From contig NZ_CP097289.1 of the NCBI RefSeq assembly GCF_023498005.1, positions 3,038,001 to 3,102,000 of the forward strand: 64,000 nucleotides of DNA, written 5' to 3'. The DNA is from Streptomyces durmitorensis. Lineage in GTDB: Bacteria; Actinomycetota; Actinomycetes; Streptomycetales; Streptomycetaceae. Below the pieces are notes generated by a model. It was not told where the DNA came from, made no database searches, and saw nothing but the letters and a program-made list of their open reading frames with translations. The position numbers were made by a program, and so were the translations under genes. Shown here piece after piece: positions 12,801 through 22,500 of this stretch (positions within the stretch are counted from its first letter, which is position 1; every line of letters starts with the position of its first letter).

Positions 12801-13222
12801 TGGAACGCCCCCATCCCTCAAGACACTTACGCGCGGTCTCACGCCAAGCCCTACCAGAATGCCGCGCGTTGCGGCTCTCCGTCCGGAGAACGTCACCCAT
12901 CGAACAGGAAACCGACTTGCCTCCGGCATACCCACGAGTGCACAGCACTTAGGGTCCGTGCACTGAAAGTAATCCTACGATCACCCCTCCGGCGAGGGCG
13001 ATCGCGGAAACGCCACCATTCGCCACCCCTTCGAATGAACTCCCGGCCCGCCACAAGCGATTGACTTGACAGTGGACGACCGAAGGTGGGCGGAAGGGAG
13101 CACTTAGGGGCGCGCATGACCGAGCGCACCCCCCTCAGGCCACCGGGCACCTGAACAAAAGCACAGGGTCACGATCCGATTCCGTCACGTAACCACACCG
13201 CGCTCGACCCGTTGGAGGGGGC
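12801..13222. other. Intergenic region between divergent nsdA and prim-pol-like gene
   Basis: 422 bases without a credible gene. It holds a 7-bp inverted repeat AGTGCAC (12937-12943) / GTGCACT (12958-12964). The 11-base word AGCACTTAGGG is repeated directly at 12944-12954 (inside that hairpin) and 13099-13109. A TTGACTTGACA stretch near 13062 could supply a -35 element for the rightward gene, but I see no matching -10. Confidence 0.55.
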
Positions 13223-13885
13223 ATGGGCTTCACGATCGGCGGCATCCGGGGAACCGACAAGCCCCGCACCGGTTCACGGCGGCGCGGCCGCACGTCGGAC
13301 TGCACCGCGGTGGCCGAGTACACCGGGCTGTGGGGATGGGCCGCCGTCCCCGGCGCACGTGCCCTGGACGGCCGCTGCTCCTGCGGCGCGGCCGACTGCG
13401 CCGCCCCCGGCGCCCACCCCCTGGAGTTCGCCCCCGAGGTGTCCGCGGGGGCCACGCTGGACGAAGTGACCGAAGCCTGGGCCCAGTTCCCCGGCGCCGC
13501 CGTGCTGCTGCCCGTGGGGCGCGCCTTCGACGTGATCGAGGTGGCCGAGGCCGCCGGACGCAGGGCGCTGGTCCGCCTGGAGCGCATGGGCCTGCCGCTC
13601 GGCCCGGTGGCAGCCACCCCTCAGGGCCGCGCGCACTTCTTCGTCGCCCCCGGCGCCGCCGCCGAACTCCCCCAGCTGCTCTACCGCATGGGCTGGGACG
13701 ACGCCGGCATCGACCTGCACGGCCTGGGCCCCGGCACGCACATCACGGCCCCGCCGTCCGACCGCGCGGGCCTCGGCCCGGTCCGCTGGCTGCGCGCCCC
13801 CGACCTGGACTCGGCGACGCACCCCCCGCAGGCACGGCTGGTGCTCGGCACCTTGGCCTACGTGGCGCACCGCTCCCCGGCGTAG
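13223..13885 (+). CDS. Bifunctional primase/polymerase N-terminal-like protein (possibly inactive)
   Basis: A 220-residue protein. Its first half resembles the prim-pol (archaeo-eukaryotic primase superfamily) domain: YTGLWGWAAVPGARALDG, then a CSCGAADCAAPGAHPL block, which in that family is the typical Cys-rich xCGxxxCxxPGxHP element. The usual catalytic D-x-D after the glycine-rich turn is not evident; the corresponding stretch reads GRAFDVIEVAEAAG. It may therefore be a non-catalytic relative. Start ATG 13223 with a GGAGGGG site. It is divergent from nsdA and convergent with ftsY. Function unknown. Confidence 0.65.
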   Translation: MGFTIGGIRGTDKPRTGSRRRGRTSDCTAVAEYTGLWGWAAVPGARALDGRCSCGAADCAAPGAHPLEFAPEVSAGATLDEVTEAWAQFPGAAVLLPVGRAFDVIEVAEAAGRRALVRLERMGLPLGPVAATPQGRAHFFVAPGAAAELPQLLYRMGWDDAGIDLHGLGPGTHITAPPSDRAGLGPVRWLRAPDLDSATHPPQARLVLGTLAYVAHRSPA

Positions 13886-13900
13886 ACACGCCCGCACACG

Positions 13901-13941
13901 GAAATGCCCCACCCCGGCTGCACCCCGGGGTGGGGCATTTC
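13901..13941. terminator. Bidirectional terminator between prim-pol-like gene and ftsY
   Basis: A perfect 17-bp stem, GAAATGCCCCACCCCGG (13901-13917) with 13925-13941, closes on a 7-base loop between two convergent genes. The A- and T-rich ends make it usable on both strands. Confidence 0.88.
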
Positions 13942-13978
13942 TCTGGCGTACGTCTCCTACTGATCCGCCGGACGCGGC

Positions 13979-15202
13979 CTACTGGTCACCGATGAGCGCG
14001 TCGACGAACGCCTCCGGCTCGAACGGAGCCAGATCGTCCGCGCCCTCGCCGAGCCCGACCAGCTTCACCGGCACGCCCAGCTCCCGCTGGACGGCGACCA
14101 CGATTCCGCCCTTGGCCGTGCCGTCCAGCTTCGTCAGGACGATGCCGGTGATGTCGACGACCTCAGCGAAGACGCGCGCCTGCACCAGGCCGTTCTGCCC
14201 GGTCGTGGCGTCCAGGACGAGCAGCACCTCGTCCAGCGGCGCGTGCTTCTCGACGACGCGCTTGACCTTGCCGAGCTCGTCCATGAGGCCGGTCTTGGTG
14301 TGCAGGCGCCCCGCGGTGTCGATGAGGACGACGTCGGCGCCCTCCGCGATGCCTTCCTTGACCGCGTCGAAGGCGATCGACGCCGGGTCGCCGCCCTCGG
14401 GGCCGCGCACCGTGCGCGCGCCGACGCGCTCGCCCCAGGTCTGCAGCTGGTCGGCGGCGGCGGCGCGGAAGGTGTCCGCGGCGCCGAGGACCACGGAGCG
14501 GCCGTCGGCCACGAGGACGCGGGCGAGCTTGCCGGTGGTGGTGGTCTTGCCGGTGCCGTTCACGCCGACGACCATCACGATGCCGGGCGTCTCCAGGCCC
14601 GACTCGGTCTTCACGGCGCGGTCGAACTCCGCGCCCTCGCGCGTGCCGAGCAGCGCGAGGAGTTCCTCACGGAGCAGCGCGCGCAGGTCGTCCGGGGTGC
14701 GGGTGCCGAGCACACGGACGCGCTCGCGGAGCCGCTCGACCAGTTCCTGGGTGGGGGCGACGCCGACGTCGGCGGTGAGGAGCGTGTCCTCGATCTCCTC
14801 CCACGTGTCCTCGTCCAGGTGCTCGCGGGACAGGAGCGTGAGCAGCCCCTTGCCGAGTGCGTTCTGCGAGCGGGAGAGCCGCGTGCGCAGACGGACCAGG
14901 CGACCTGCCGTGGGTTCCGGGGTCTCGATCTCCGGGGCGGCCTCGGGGGCCTCTTCGGTGACGACCGGCGCCTCGGCTGAGGCTCCCGGGAGTTCCACCT
15001 CCTCGATCGTGCGGCGCGGTTCGTCGCGCGGCGTCTCGGCCTCGTCGCCGATATGCGGCTCGGCCGGAGGGGCGGTGATGGTGGGCGTGGACGACGGGGC
15101 CTGCGGAGGCAGCTGCTTCTTCTTGCGGCTGCCGATCACGAGCCCGCCGAGCGCGCCGATCACGACCACGGCGATGACTACAGCAAGGATGACGATTTCC
15201 AT
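13979..15202 (-). CDS. ftsY: SRP receptor FtsY
   Basis: A protein of about 407 residues that receives ribosome-SRP complexes at the membrane and forms a GTPase pair with Ffh. It begins MEIVILAVVIAVVVIGALGG, a true transmembrane anchor as in actinobacterial FtsY. An acidic linker (A domain) follows, then the NG domain with P-loop GVNGTGKTTTTGKL, DTAGR, and TKLDGTAKGG in G4. Start ATG 15202 is chosen because it places the anchor at the N-terminus; upstream in-frame codons add only an unlikely leader. It is divergent from the NCS1 permease. Confidence 0.94.
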   Translation of the reverse strand: MEIVILAVVIAVVVIGALGGLVIGSRKKKQLPPQAPSSTPTITAPPAEPHIGDEAETPRDEPRRTIEEVELPGASAEAPVVTEEAPEAAPEIETPEPTAGRLVRLRTRLSRSQNALGKGLLTLLSREHLDEDTWEEIEDTLLTADVGVAPTQELVERLRERVRVLGTRTPDDLRALLREELLALLGTREGAEFDRAVKTESGLETPGIVMVVGVNGTGKTTTTGKLARVLVADGRSVVLGAADTFRAAAADQLQTWGERVGARTVRGPEGGDPASIAFDAVKEGIAEGADVVLIDTAGRLHTKTGLMDELGKVKRVVEKHAPLDEVLLVLDATTGQNGLVQARVFAEVVDITGIVLTKLDGTAKGGIVVAVQRELGVPVKLVGLGEGADDLAPFEPEAFVDALIGDQ

Positions 15203-15400
15203 AACCCACCCAGTATCAGCCATGGGGGCAACACGGGCCCAGGCTGTAGCTTCCTCCAAAGAACATAAGCTCATAGAGGGCACTACTCGGACTAAAGTAC
15301 GATGGAGCTCTCCGCATCAACGCGCGTAGAGTCCAACGCGATCACCCCCACGGACGGATCGCGGCGTTGCGATCCGAGCGAGAGGCACGGACCCCACCCC

Positions 15401-16840
15401 ATGAGCACCACCGCCGAAACCGAAGGCGCCCTGGAGACACGCGGCCTCGAGCCCGTCCCCGACTCCGAGCGCACGGGCCGGACCCGCGAGCTGTTCCCCA
15501 CCTGGGTGGCGGCCAACATCAGCGTCCTGCTCCTCACCATGGGCGCGGGCCTCATCGTGACCAACGGCCTCAACTTCTGGCAGGCCCTGGTCGTCGCCCT
15601 CGTCTCACCCGTCCTGAGTTACGGCATGGTCGGTCTGATCTCCATCTCGGGCAAGCGCGGCGGCTCCCCCGGCATGACGCTCTCGCGCGCGGTCTTCGGC
15701 CAGCGCGGCAACCTCTTCCCGGGCTCGCTCATCTGGGTCGCCCGCTGGGGCTGGGAGACGATCAACGCGGTCACGGGCGCGTACGCGATCATCACCGTCC
15801 TGGACATCTGCTTCGGCGTGAAGTCCAGCACGTGGCTGACGGTCGTGACACTGGTCGCCTTCGTCGCCTGTACGTTCCTGATCAGCGGCCTGGGCCGCAA
15901 GGTCCTGCACATCTGCAACACCTGGGCGACGTACCTCTTCGGCGCGTTCAGCGTCCTCGTCCTGGTCTACCTGGTGGCCAACACGCCCTGGTCGGACGTC
16001 TTCTCGCGCCCCGCGGGCTCCACCGCGGCGATGGTCGCGGGCGTGGGCGTGATCGCAGCGGGCGGCATCAGCTGGGTCCCCACGGGCCCGGACTTCACGC
16101 GCTACCTCCCGCGCAAGGCCTCCAGCAAGGCCCTGGTGGGCAACGCCATCGGCGGCGCCGGCATCGTCGTCGTACCGATGGTCCTGATGGGCGCGGTCAT
16201 GGCGGTCAGCACGCCGAGCCTGTCGGACGCCTCGGACCCGGTCTCCTTTCTCGGCCAGCTCCTTCCGACGTGGATCGCCGTGCCGTACCTGGTGATGGCC
16301 CTGATCGGCATGCTCCTGATCAACTCCATGTCGATGTACTCCGCGGGCTTCACCGCGATGACGCTGGGCATCAAGGTCCCGCGCACGTGGGCGGTGTCCA
16401 TCAACGCCATCATCAGCCTGATCTTCGGCTACCTCCTGATGAACGTGGCCACCAGCTTCATCGGCTCGTTCATCTCCTTCCTGACCCTGCTCGCCGTCGC
16501 GTTCTCCGCCTGGATCGGCGTCTTCGGCGTCGACATGCTGCGCAGGAAGACGTACGACGGCGAGGCGCTGATGGACACCAAGCGCACCAGCGCCTACTGG
16601 TACAAGGCGGGCTTCGCCTGGCAGGCCATGACCGCGTGGGCCATCGCCCTGGTGGCGGGGCTGCTCTTCACGAAGGTCGACTGGTTCAGCGGCCCGCTCG
16701 CCACCTCCTGGATCGGCCGCAACGGCCTGGGCTGGCTGGCCACGATCCTCATCGCGGCCGCGCTGTACGCGGTGCTGCCGAGGACCCCGGCCGCCGAGGC
16801 TCCCGACGGCAAGGGCGAGACCGAGCTGATCTCGGCCTGA
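15401..16840 (+). CDS. NCS1-family nucleobase/vitamin permease
   Basis: A protein of about 479 residues with roughly twelve transmembrane helices of the nucleobase:cation symporter-1 family, which carries cytosine, purines, allantoin or thiamine precursors. Family cues are FPTWVAANISVLLLTMGAGL in helix 1, SRAVFGQRGNLFPG, the helix segment WGWETINAVTGAYA, and DFTRYLP. The substrate cannot be assigned from sequence. Start ATG 15401 (MSTTAETEG) fits the family. Codons upstream, in frame to 15302, look like leader. Confidence 0.85.
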   Translation: MSTTAETEGALETRGLEPVPDSERTGRTRELFPTWVAANISVLLLTMGAGLIVTNGLNFWQALVVALVSPVLSYGMVGLISISGKRGGSPGMTLSRAVFGQRGNLFPGSLIWVARWGWETINAVTGAYAIITVLDICFGVKSSTWLTVVTLVAFVACTFLISGLGRKVLHICNTWATYLFGAFSVLVLVYLVANTPWSDVFSRPAGSTAAMVAGVGVIAAGGISWVPTGPDFTRYLPRKASSKALVGNAIGGAGIVVVPMVLMGAVMAVSTPSLSDASDPVSFLGQLLPTWIAVPYLVMALIGMLLINSMSMYSAGFTAMTLGIKVPRTWAVSINAIISLIFGYLLMNVATSFIGSFISFLTLLAVAFSAWIGVFGVDMLRRKTYDGEALMDTKRTSAYWYKAGFAWQAMTAWAIALVAGLLFTKVDWFSGPLATSWIGRNGLGWLATILIAAALYAVLPRTPAAEAPDGKGETELISA

Positions 16841-16930
16841 TGCGGAACAACTGCCCCCGCACACTGGTCATCTGACACCGCGTCATCTAACGTCCCTCTT
16901 CGCCCACCCACGGTGAAGGGGGACGTTTCC

Positions 16931-17911
16931 ATGCCCGTCACAGTCGTACGTTTCAACCTCGTCGATCCGGACGCCACACCCGCCTCGCTGAGCGAGCGTT
17001 ACAAGGCCGCCCTGGAGATGGCCACGTACGCGGATGACCGGGGCATCTCCACCGTGCAGACCGAGGAGCACCACGGCGTCGGCAACAACTGGCTGCCCTC
17101 GCCCTTCACTTTCGCGGGCGCGGTGTTCGGCGCGACCCGGCGCATCGCGGTCACGGTCTCCGCGATCATCGGCCCGCTGCACGATCCGCTGCGGCTCGCC
17201 GAGGACATCGCCGTGCTCGACCTGCTCAGCGGCGGCCGTCTGGTGACGGTGGCGGGGATCGGCTACCGGCCCGAGGAGTACGCGGCGTTCGACGTCGACT
17301 GGAAGCGGCGCGGCAAGCTCCAGGACGAGCTCCTGGAGACCCTGCTGCAGGCGTGGACCGGCGAGCCCTTCGAGTTCCGCGGCCGGACCGTGCGCGTCAC
17401 CCCGCGCCCGTACACCCAGCCCCACCCGATGCTCCTGGTCGGCGGCTCCTCACAGGCGGCGGCCCGGCGCGCGGCCCGGCTCGGCCTGCCGTTCTTCCCC
17501 AGCGCCCATCTGCCGGACCTTGAGGCGTACTACAACGACCGCCTCGCGGAGTACGGCACCGAGGGCTGGACGATGATGCCCGCCGCCGAGACCTCGCTCC
17601 TGCACATCGCCGACGACCCGGACCGCACCTGGGCCGAGCACGGCGAGCACTTCCTGCACGAGGCCCGCACGTACGCCTCCTGGCAGTCCAAGGACATCCG
17701 CTCGGCGGTGAAGTCCACCGCCACGACGGTCGACGAGCTGCGCGCCGAGGGCGTCTACCGCATCCTCACGCCCGACGAGTGCGTGGCCCATGTGCAGGGC
17801 GGCGCCGCCAATCTCGTACTGCATCCGCTCTCGGGAGGGATGCCGGTGGACGAGGGATGGCGCAGCCTGCACCACTTCTGCGAAAACGTACTGCCCCGGC
17901 TCAAGGAATAG
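16931..17911 (+). CDS. LLM-class flavin-dependent oxidoreductase
   Basis: A 326-residue luciferase-like TIM-barrel monooxygenase using F420 or FMN. Visible elements are the N-terminal MPVTVVRFNLVDPD strand, TVQTEEHHGVGNN (family E-H-H element) near residue 44, SAIIGPLHDPLRLAEDIAVLD, LSGGRLVTVAGIGYRPEEYAAF, and LLVGGSSQAAARRAARLG. Substrate unknown. Start ATG 16931, with GGGGGA eight bases upstream. Its stop lies inside the terminator stem. It follows the permease by about 90 bases on the same strand and could share its transcript. Confidence 0.87.
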   Translation: MPVTVVRFNLVDPDATPASLSERYKAALEMATYADDRGISTVQTEEHHGVGNNWLPSPFTFAGAVFGATRRIAVTVSAIIGPLHDPLRLAEDIAVLDLLSGGRLVTVAGIGYRPEEYAAFDVDWKRRGKLQDELLETLLQAWTGEPFEFRGRTVRVTPRPYTQPHPMLLVGGSSQAAARRAARLGLPFFPSAHLPDLEAYYNDRLAEYGTEGWTMMPAAETSLLHIADDPDRTWAEHGEHFLHEARTYASWQSKDIRSAVKSTATTVDELRAEGVYRILTPDECVAHVQGGAANLVLHPLSGGMPVDEGWRSLHHFCENVLPRLKE

Positions 17912-17929
17912 GTCCTTGAACCGGGGCAG
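17891..17929. terminator. Terminator overlapping the LLM gene stop codon
   Basis: CTGCCCCGGCTCAAGGA (17891-17907) pairs with 17913-17929, 17 bp with one mismatch and a 5-base loop. The TAG stop (17909-17911) is in the loop, so the hairpin uses coding sequence. It also faces the convergent glcP gene. Confidence 0.8.
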
Positions 17930-17955
17930 CTTCCTCAGAGGAGGGGCAGCGGGGA

Positions 17956-19380
17956 TTAGCCCATCTCCTCCAGGGTCTTGCCCTTCGTCTCCTTGACGAA
18001 CTTCATGACGAAGGGGATCGAGAGCACGGCGAAGGCGCCGTAGATGATGTACGAGCCGGTCAGGCTCCACTCGGACATGCTCGGGAACGTCTTGGTGATC
18101 GCGAAGTTGGCGAGCCACTGCGCCGACGCGGCCACACCCAGTGCGGCGGCGCGGATCCGGTTCGGGAAGATCTCGCCGAGCAGGACCCAGACCACCACGC
18201 CCCAGGAGAGGGCGAAGAAGAGCACGAAGAAGTTGGCGGCGATGATCGCCGTCAGGCCCTGCGCGTTCGGCAGCGTGACGTTGTCGCCGGAGCCGGTGCG
18301 GTACGAGAACGCCCAGGCGCAGGTGAAGAGCGCGAGCGCCATGCCGGCGGAGCCGATGATGGCCAGCGGCTTGCGGCCGATGCGGTCGACGAAGATCATC
18401 GCGATGACCGTGCCGATGATGTTCACGATCGACGTCTCGAACGAGTACAGGAACGAGCTGCTCGGGTCCTTGCCGACCGACTGCCACAGCTGGTTCGAGT
18501 AGTAGAAGATCACGTTGATGCCGACGAGCTGCTGGAACACCGAGAGGCCGATGCCGATCCAGACGATCGGCAGGAAGCCGACCTTGCCGAGCAGGTCCTT
18601 GAACGAGGACTTGTGCTCGCGGCGCATGCCCTCCTCGATCTCGGTGACGCGCGCGTCCAGGTCGATCTTGGTGCCCTCGACCTCGCCGAGCACCTTCTTC
18701 GCCTCGACGTCACGGCCGACGGAGATCAGGAAGCGCGGCGACTCGGGGATGACGAAGGAAAGCACGCCGTACAGGACGGCCGGGATGACCATGACGCCGA
18801 GCATCAGCTGCCAGGCCTCCAGGCCCATCAGCTTGCCGCGCTGGTCGTCGTCCGCCAGCTTCAGGATGCCGTAGTTGACCAGCTGGGATACGGCGATGCC
18901 GATGACGATCGCGGCCTGCTGGAAGGAGGCGAGCCGGCCTCGGTAGGCGGGCGGTGCGACCTCGGCGATGTAGGCAGGGCCGATGACGGAGGCCATGCCG
19001 ATGCCGATGCCGCCGATGAAGCGCCACATCGTCAGGTCCCACGCCGCGAACGGCAGGGCGGAACCGACGGCGCTCGCCGCGAAGAGGACGGCGGCGATCT
19101 GCATGCAGCGGATGCGGCCGATGCGGTCGGCGATGCGCCCGGCGATCGCCGCGCCGAGGGCGCAGCCGAGCAGTGCGGTCGCGATGATCCAGCCGAGCAT
19201 GTTCGCGTCGACGTCGAAGCGGTGCTGGATGGCGACGGTCGCGCCGTTGATCACAGAGCTGTCATAGCCGAAGAGGAAGCCGCCCATGGCGGCGGCCGCC
19301 GTGATGAAGATGACATGGCCGAGATGGTCCGGCCTGGCCTCTCTGCCTTCGGGCTGCGGCGCCTTCGTTGTGCTGGTCAC
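17956..19380 (-). CDS. glcP: Major facilitator glucose permease GlcP
   Basis: A 474-residue sugar porter with twelve expected helices. Signatures are GGFLFGYDSSVINGA in helix 1, GRIADRIGR in loop 2-3, PESPRFL before the central loop, FQQLVGINVIFYYS in helix 7, and DRIGRKPL in the second half. Length and position beside smc match GlcP1, the main glucose uptake protein of S. coelicolor, which lacks a glucose PTS. Start GTG 19380 has GAGGAG a few bases upstream. The N-terminal reading frame before it is probably leader. The promoter region carries repeated TTCAA/TTGAA words. Confidence 0.88.
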   Translation of the reverse strand: MTSTTKAPQPEGREARPDHLGHVIFITAAAAMGGFLFGYDSSVINGATVAIQHRFDVDANMLGWIIATALLGCALGAAIAGRIADRIGRIRCMQIAAVLFAASAVGSALPFAAWDLTMWRFIGGIGIGMASVIGPAYIAEVAPPAYRGRLASFQQAAIVIGIAVSQLVNYGILKLADDDQRGKLMGLEAWQLMLGVMVIPAVLYGVLSFVIPESPRFLISVGRDVEAKKVLGEVEGTKIDLDARVTEIEEGMRREHKSSFKDLLGKVGFLPIVWIGIGLSVFQQLVGINVIFYYSNQLWQSVGKDPSSSFLYSFETSIVNIIGTVIAMIFVDRIGRKPLAIIGSAGMALALFTCAWAFSYRTGSGDNVTLPNAQGLTAIIAANFFVLFFALSWGVVVWVLLGEIFPNRIRAAALGVAASAQWLANFAITKTFPSMSEWSLTGSYIIYGAFAVLSIPFVMKFVKETKGKTLEEMG

Positions 19381-19426
19381 ATGGACTCCTCGGGCCACCG
19401 GCAACATCGCCGGGGGTGGGGGTGAG

Positions 19427-19575
19427 CACTTCAAGTGGCGCACAACTTCACGCCGCCCACCACCTGAAGGTAAAAGCAACGTTGCAGAGACTATGCCTTC
19501 AAGTTTCGAAGTCAATACCTGGGTTCCTGTGAACTTAAGGGACGCCTGAGGCTGACTTCGTTCAAGTGTTGAAGT
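19427..19575 (-). promoter_or_regulatory. Repeated palindromic TTCAA/TTGAA motifs upstream of glcP
   Basis: Three related sites lie between smc and glcP. They are CACTTCAAGTG (19427-19437), CTTCAAGTTTCGAAG (about 19497-19511), and TTCAA-GTG-TTGAA (19561-19573) nested inside ACTTC-n11-GAAGT (19555-19575). The spacing suggests a regulator binding several operators. No regulator gene is adjacent. Confidence 0.5.
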
Positions 19576-19598
19576 TATGAAGGTGAACTCGTGGAGGG

Positions 19599-22500
19599 CT
19601 AGCGAAGCCGTTGGCTGATCACCTTCGAGACGCCGTCGCCCTGCATCGAGACGCCGTACAGCGCGTCCGCGACCTCCATCGTCCGCTTCTGGTGCGTGAT
19701 CACGATGAGCTGCGAGGCCTCCTGCAGCTCCTCCATGATGCGGATGAGCCGCTGCAGGTTGGTGTCGTCGAGCGCGGCCTCGACCTCGTCCATCACATAG
19801 AAGGGACTCGGCCGTGCCTTGAAGATCGAAACGAGCAGCGCGACGGCCGTCAGGGACCGCTCGCCGCCGGAGAGCAGCGAGAGCCGCTTGACCTTCTTGC
19901 CGGGCGGGCGCGCCTCGACGTCGACTCCCGTGGCGAGCATGTTGTCGGGGTCGGTCAGGATGAGCCGCCCCTCGCCGCCCGGGAAGAGCCGCGAGAAGAC
20001 GCCCTCGAACTCACGGGCCGTGTCCCGGTAGGCCTCGGTGAAGACCTGCTCGACGCGCTCGTCGACCTCCTTCACCACTTGCAGGAGATCGGCACGCGTC
20101 TTCTTCAGGTCCTCCAGCTGCTCGCTCAGGAACTTGTGGCGCTCCTCAAGCGCGGCGAACTCCTCAAGGGCCAGCGGGTTCACCTTCCCGAGCTGCTGGT
20201 ACGCCCGTTCGGCTGACCTCAGCCGCTTCTCCTGCTCACCGCGGACGTACGGCACGGGCCTGTTGCGCGGGTGCTCCGGGTCTTCGGGGAGCTCCTCGCC
20301 CTCGGCCGCGGGGGATGGCGGCACGAGCTGGTCGGGGCCGTAGTCGGAGACGAGTCCTGCCGGTTCCACACCGAGTTCCTCCAGTGCCTTGGACTCCAGC
20401 TGCTCGATCCGCAGCCGCTTCTCGGCACCGAGTACCTCGCCGCGGTGGACTGAATCCGTCAGTTTGTCGAGCTCCGCCTTGAGGTCGCGCCCCTGGCTCC
20501 GCTCGGCGGTGAGTTCCCGCTCCCGCACCTCCTTGGCGCGCTCGGCGGCGGCACGTTCCTCCTGGGCCCGCACGAGAGAGACCTCGACGTGCGCGAGCAG
20601 TTGGCGCGCACCACGGGCGACGGCCTCGGCGACCGCGGCCTCGTGCCGCATCCGGGCCTTGCGCTGCTCGGCACGCGCGCGTGCCTCGCGTTCGGCGCGC
20701 GCGGCCCGGTCGAGCGAGTCAGCGCGTCCCGCCAGGCCCTTGACCCGCTCCTCGTGCGTACGCACCTGGAGCCTGGCCTCCATCTCGGTCTGCCGGGCAT
20801 TGGCACCGTCGGCGGCGAGCCGGTCGCGCACGGAAGTATCGGGCTCCTCCTCGACCGGAGCCTCCTCGGCCACGGCGAGCCGCTCGGCCAACTCCTCGGC
20901 GTCCTGGACCGCCTTGTCCAGCGCCTCCTGCGCCTTGGCCGCGGCGGCCGCACTGCGCTCGGCCTCGCCCGCGGCGCCACGGGCCTGCCCGGCGAGCGCG
21001 CCGAGCTGCTGCGCCACGGCAGACTTCTCCCGGTCGGCGGCGCGCCTGCGCTCCCCCAACTCCTCGACGAGAGCGGCGACTTCCTTGCGCTGCTCGCCCG
21101 CCACCTGCTGGCTGCGCGCCAACGCGTCGCACTGCTCGGCCAGTTGCTCAAGCTCCGCCGCCGCCTCGTCGACGGACGCCTGCACTTCGAGGAGGCTCGG
21201 CGCCCCGGCGGACCCGCCCTGCGCGAAGTGCGCCCCGAGCAGGTCCCCCTCGGTGGTGACGGCGGTGAGCTCCGGGTGGGCGTAGACGAAGTCCTCGGCG
21301 TCCTCAAGGGTGCCGACGGCGACCGTCCCCCGCAGCAGCCGCCGCACCGCGGGCATCAACTCCGCGGGCCCGCGCACCAGTTCGGCGACCAGGGGCGGCC
21401 CTTCGGCACCTTCCGGCCGTACGTCACGAGGGTCGGCGCCCGACTCCGGCTCCCCCGCGAGCAGCAGCGCGGCACGCCCCGCGTCCTGCTTGCGCAGCAG
21501 CCGGATGGCCTCCGCCGCCGACGCCGGTGTGGTCACCGCGATCGCGTCCGCCGCCGCGCCGAACGCCGCCGCGACGGCGACCTCGTACCCCGGAGTGATC
21601 GAGAGCAGCTCGGCCGCGGGACCGAGCAGCCCCGTGAGGCGGTCCTTGGCGGCCAGCAGCGCCCCCGTACCGTCCTTGCGGCGCAGGCCGAGCGCGAGCG
21701 CCTCGTGCCGGGCGGCGACCGCGGCCCGCTTGCGCTCGGCGGCGGTCGCCTCCTCGCGCGCCGCGGCCAGCGCGGCCTCGGCCCGGGTGAGGGAACGCTT
21801 CGCCTCGTCGTGCCGCTCGCCGAGCTCCGCGTCACCGGCGTCGAGCCCGTCGACCTCCGCCTTCAGCTGCTCGTACTCCTCCTGGGCGGCGACCGCGCGC
21901 TCCCCTGCCTCGTCACGTGCCACGGCGAGCCGGTCGATCTCGGCCTGTGCGGAGCCCGCCCGCGAACGCGCCGCGTTGACCTGGCCGTGCAGCCGTGCGA
22001 GCCCTTCACGCCGGTCGGCGATGGCCCGCGCCACGTCCTTGAGGCGGCGCTCCTCGACCGCGAGCTCCCGCTCCAGATCGGCACGGTGGCCGATGGTGTC
22101 CTCCAGGGCGTGCTCGGCCGCTTCGAGGGCGGCTTCCAGCTCCGCCTCCTGCTCACGGATCCGCGCGGCCTCGCGCTCCATGTCCTCGGGGTCGCGGCCG
22201 CGCCGCTCCTCCGGGGGCGCGGCGGTCGCGCTCTTGACCCGGGCGTCGGCGAGCGACACCGTGCCACGCACCCGCTCGGCCAGCTGCGACAGCTCGTACC
22301 ACGTCTGCTGGGCCCGCTGGAGCCGCGGAGTGAGGCGGCGCACCTCGTCCTCCAGCTCCGCCTCCCGCTGGAGCGCCTTCTTCAGCTCGGCCTCGGCACT
22401 GTCCTTGCGCCGCTTCAGCTCCGCCTCGTCGGCGACCTCGGTCCGCAGCGCGTCCCGCAGGCGTACGAGATCGTCGGCGAGCAGCCGGAGGCGGGCATCG

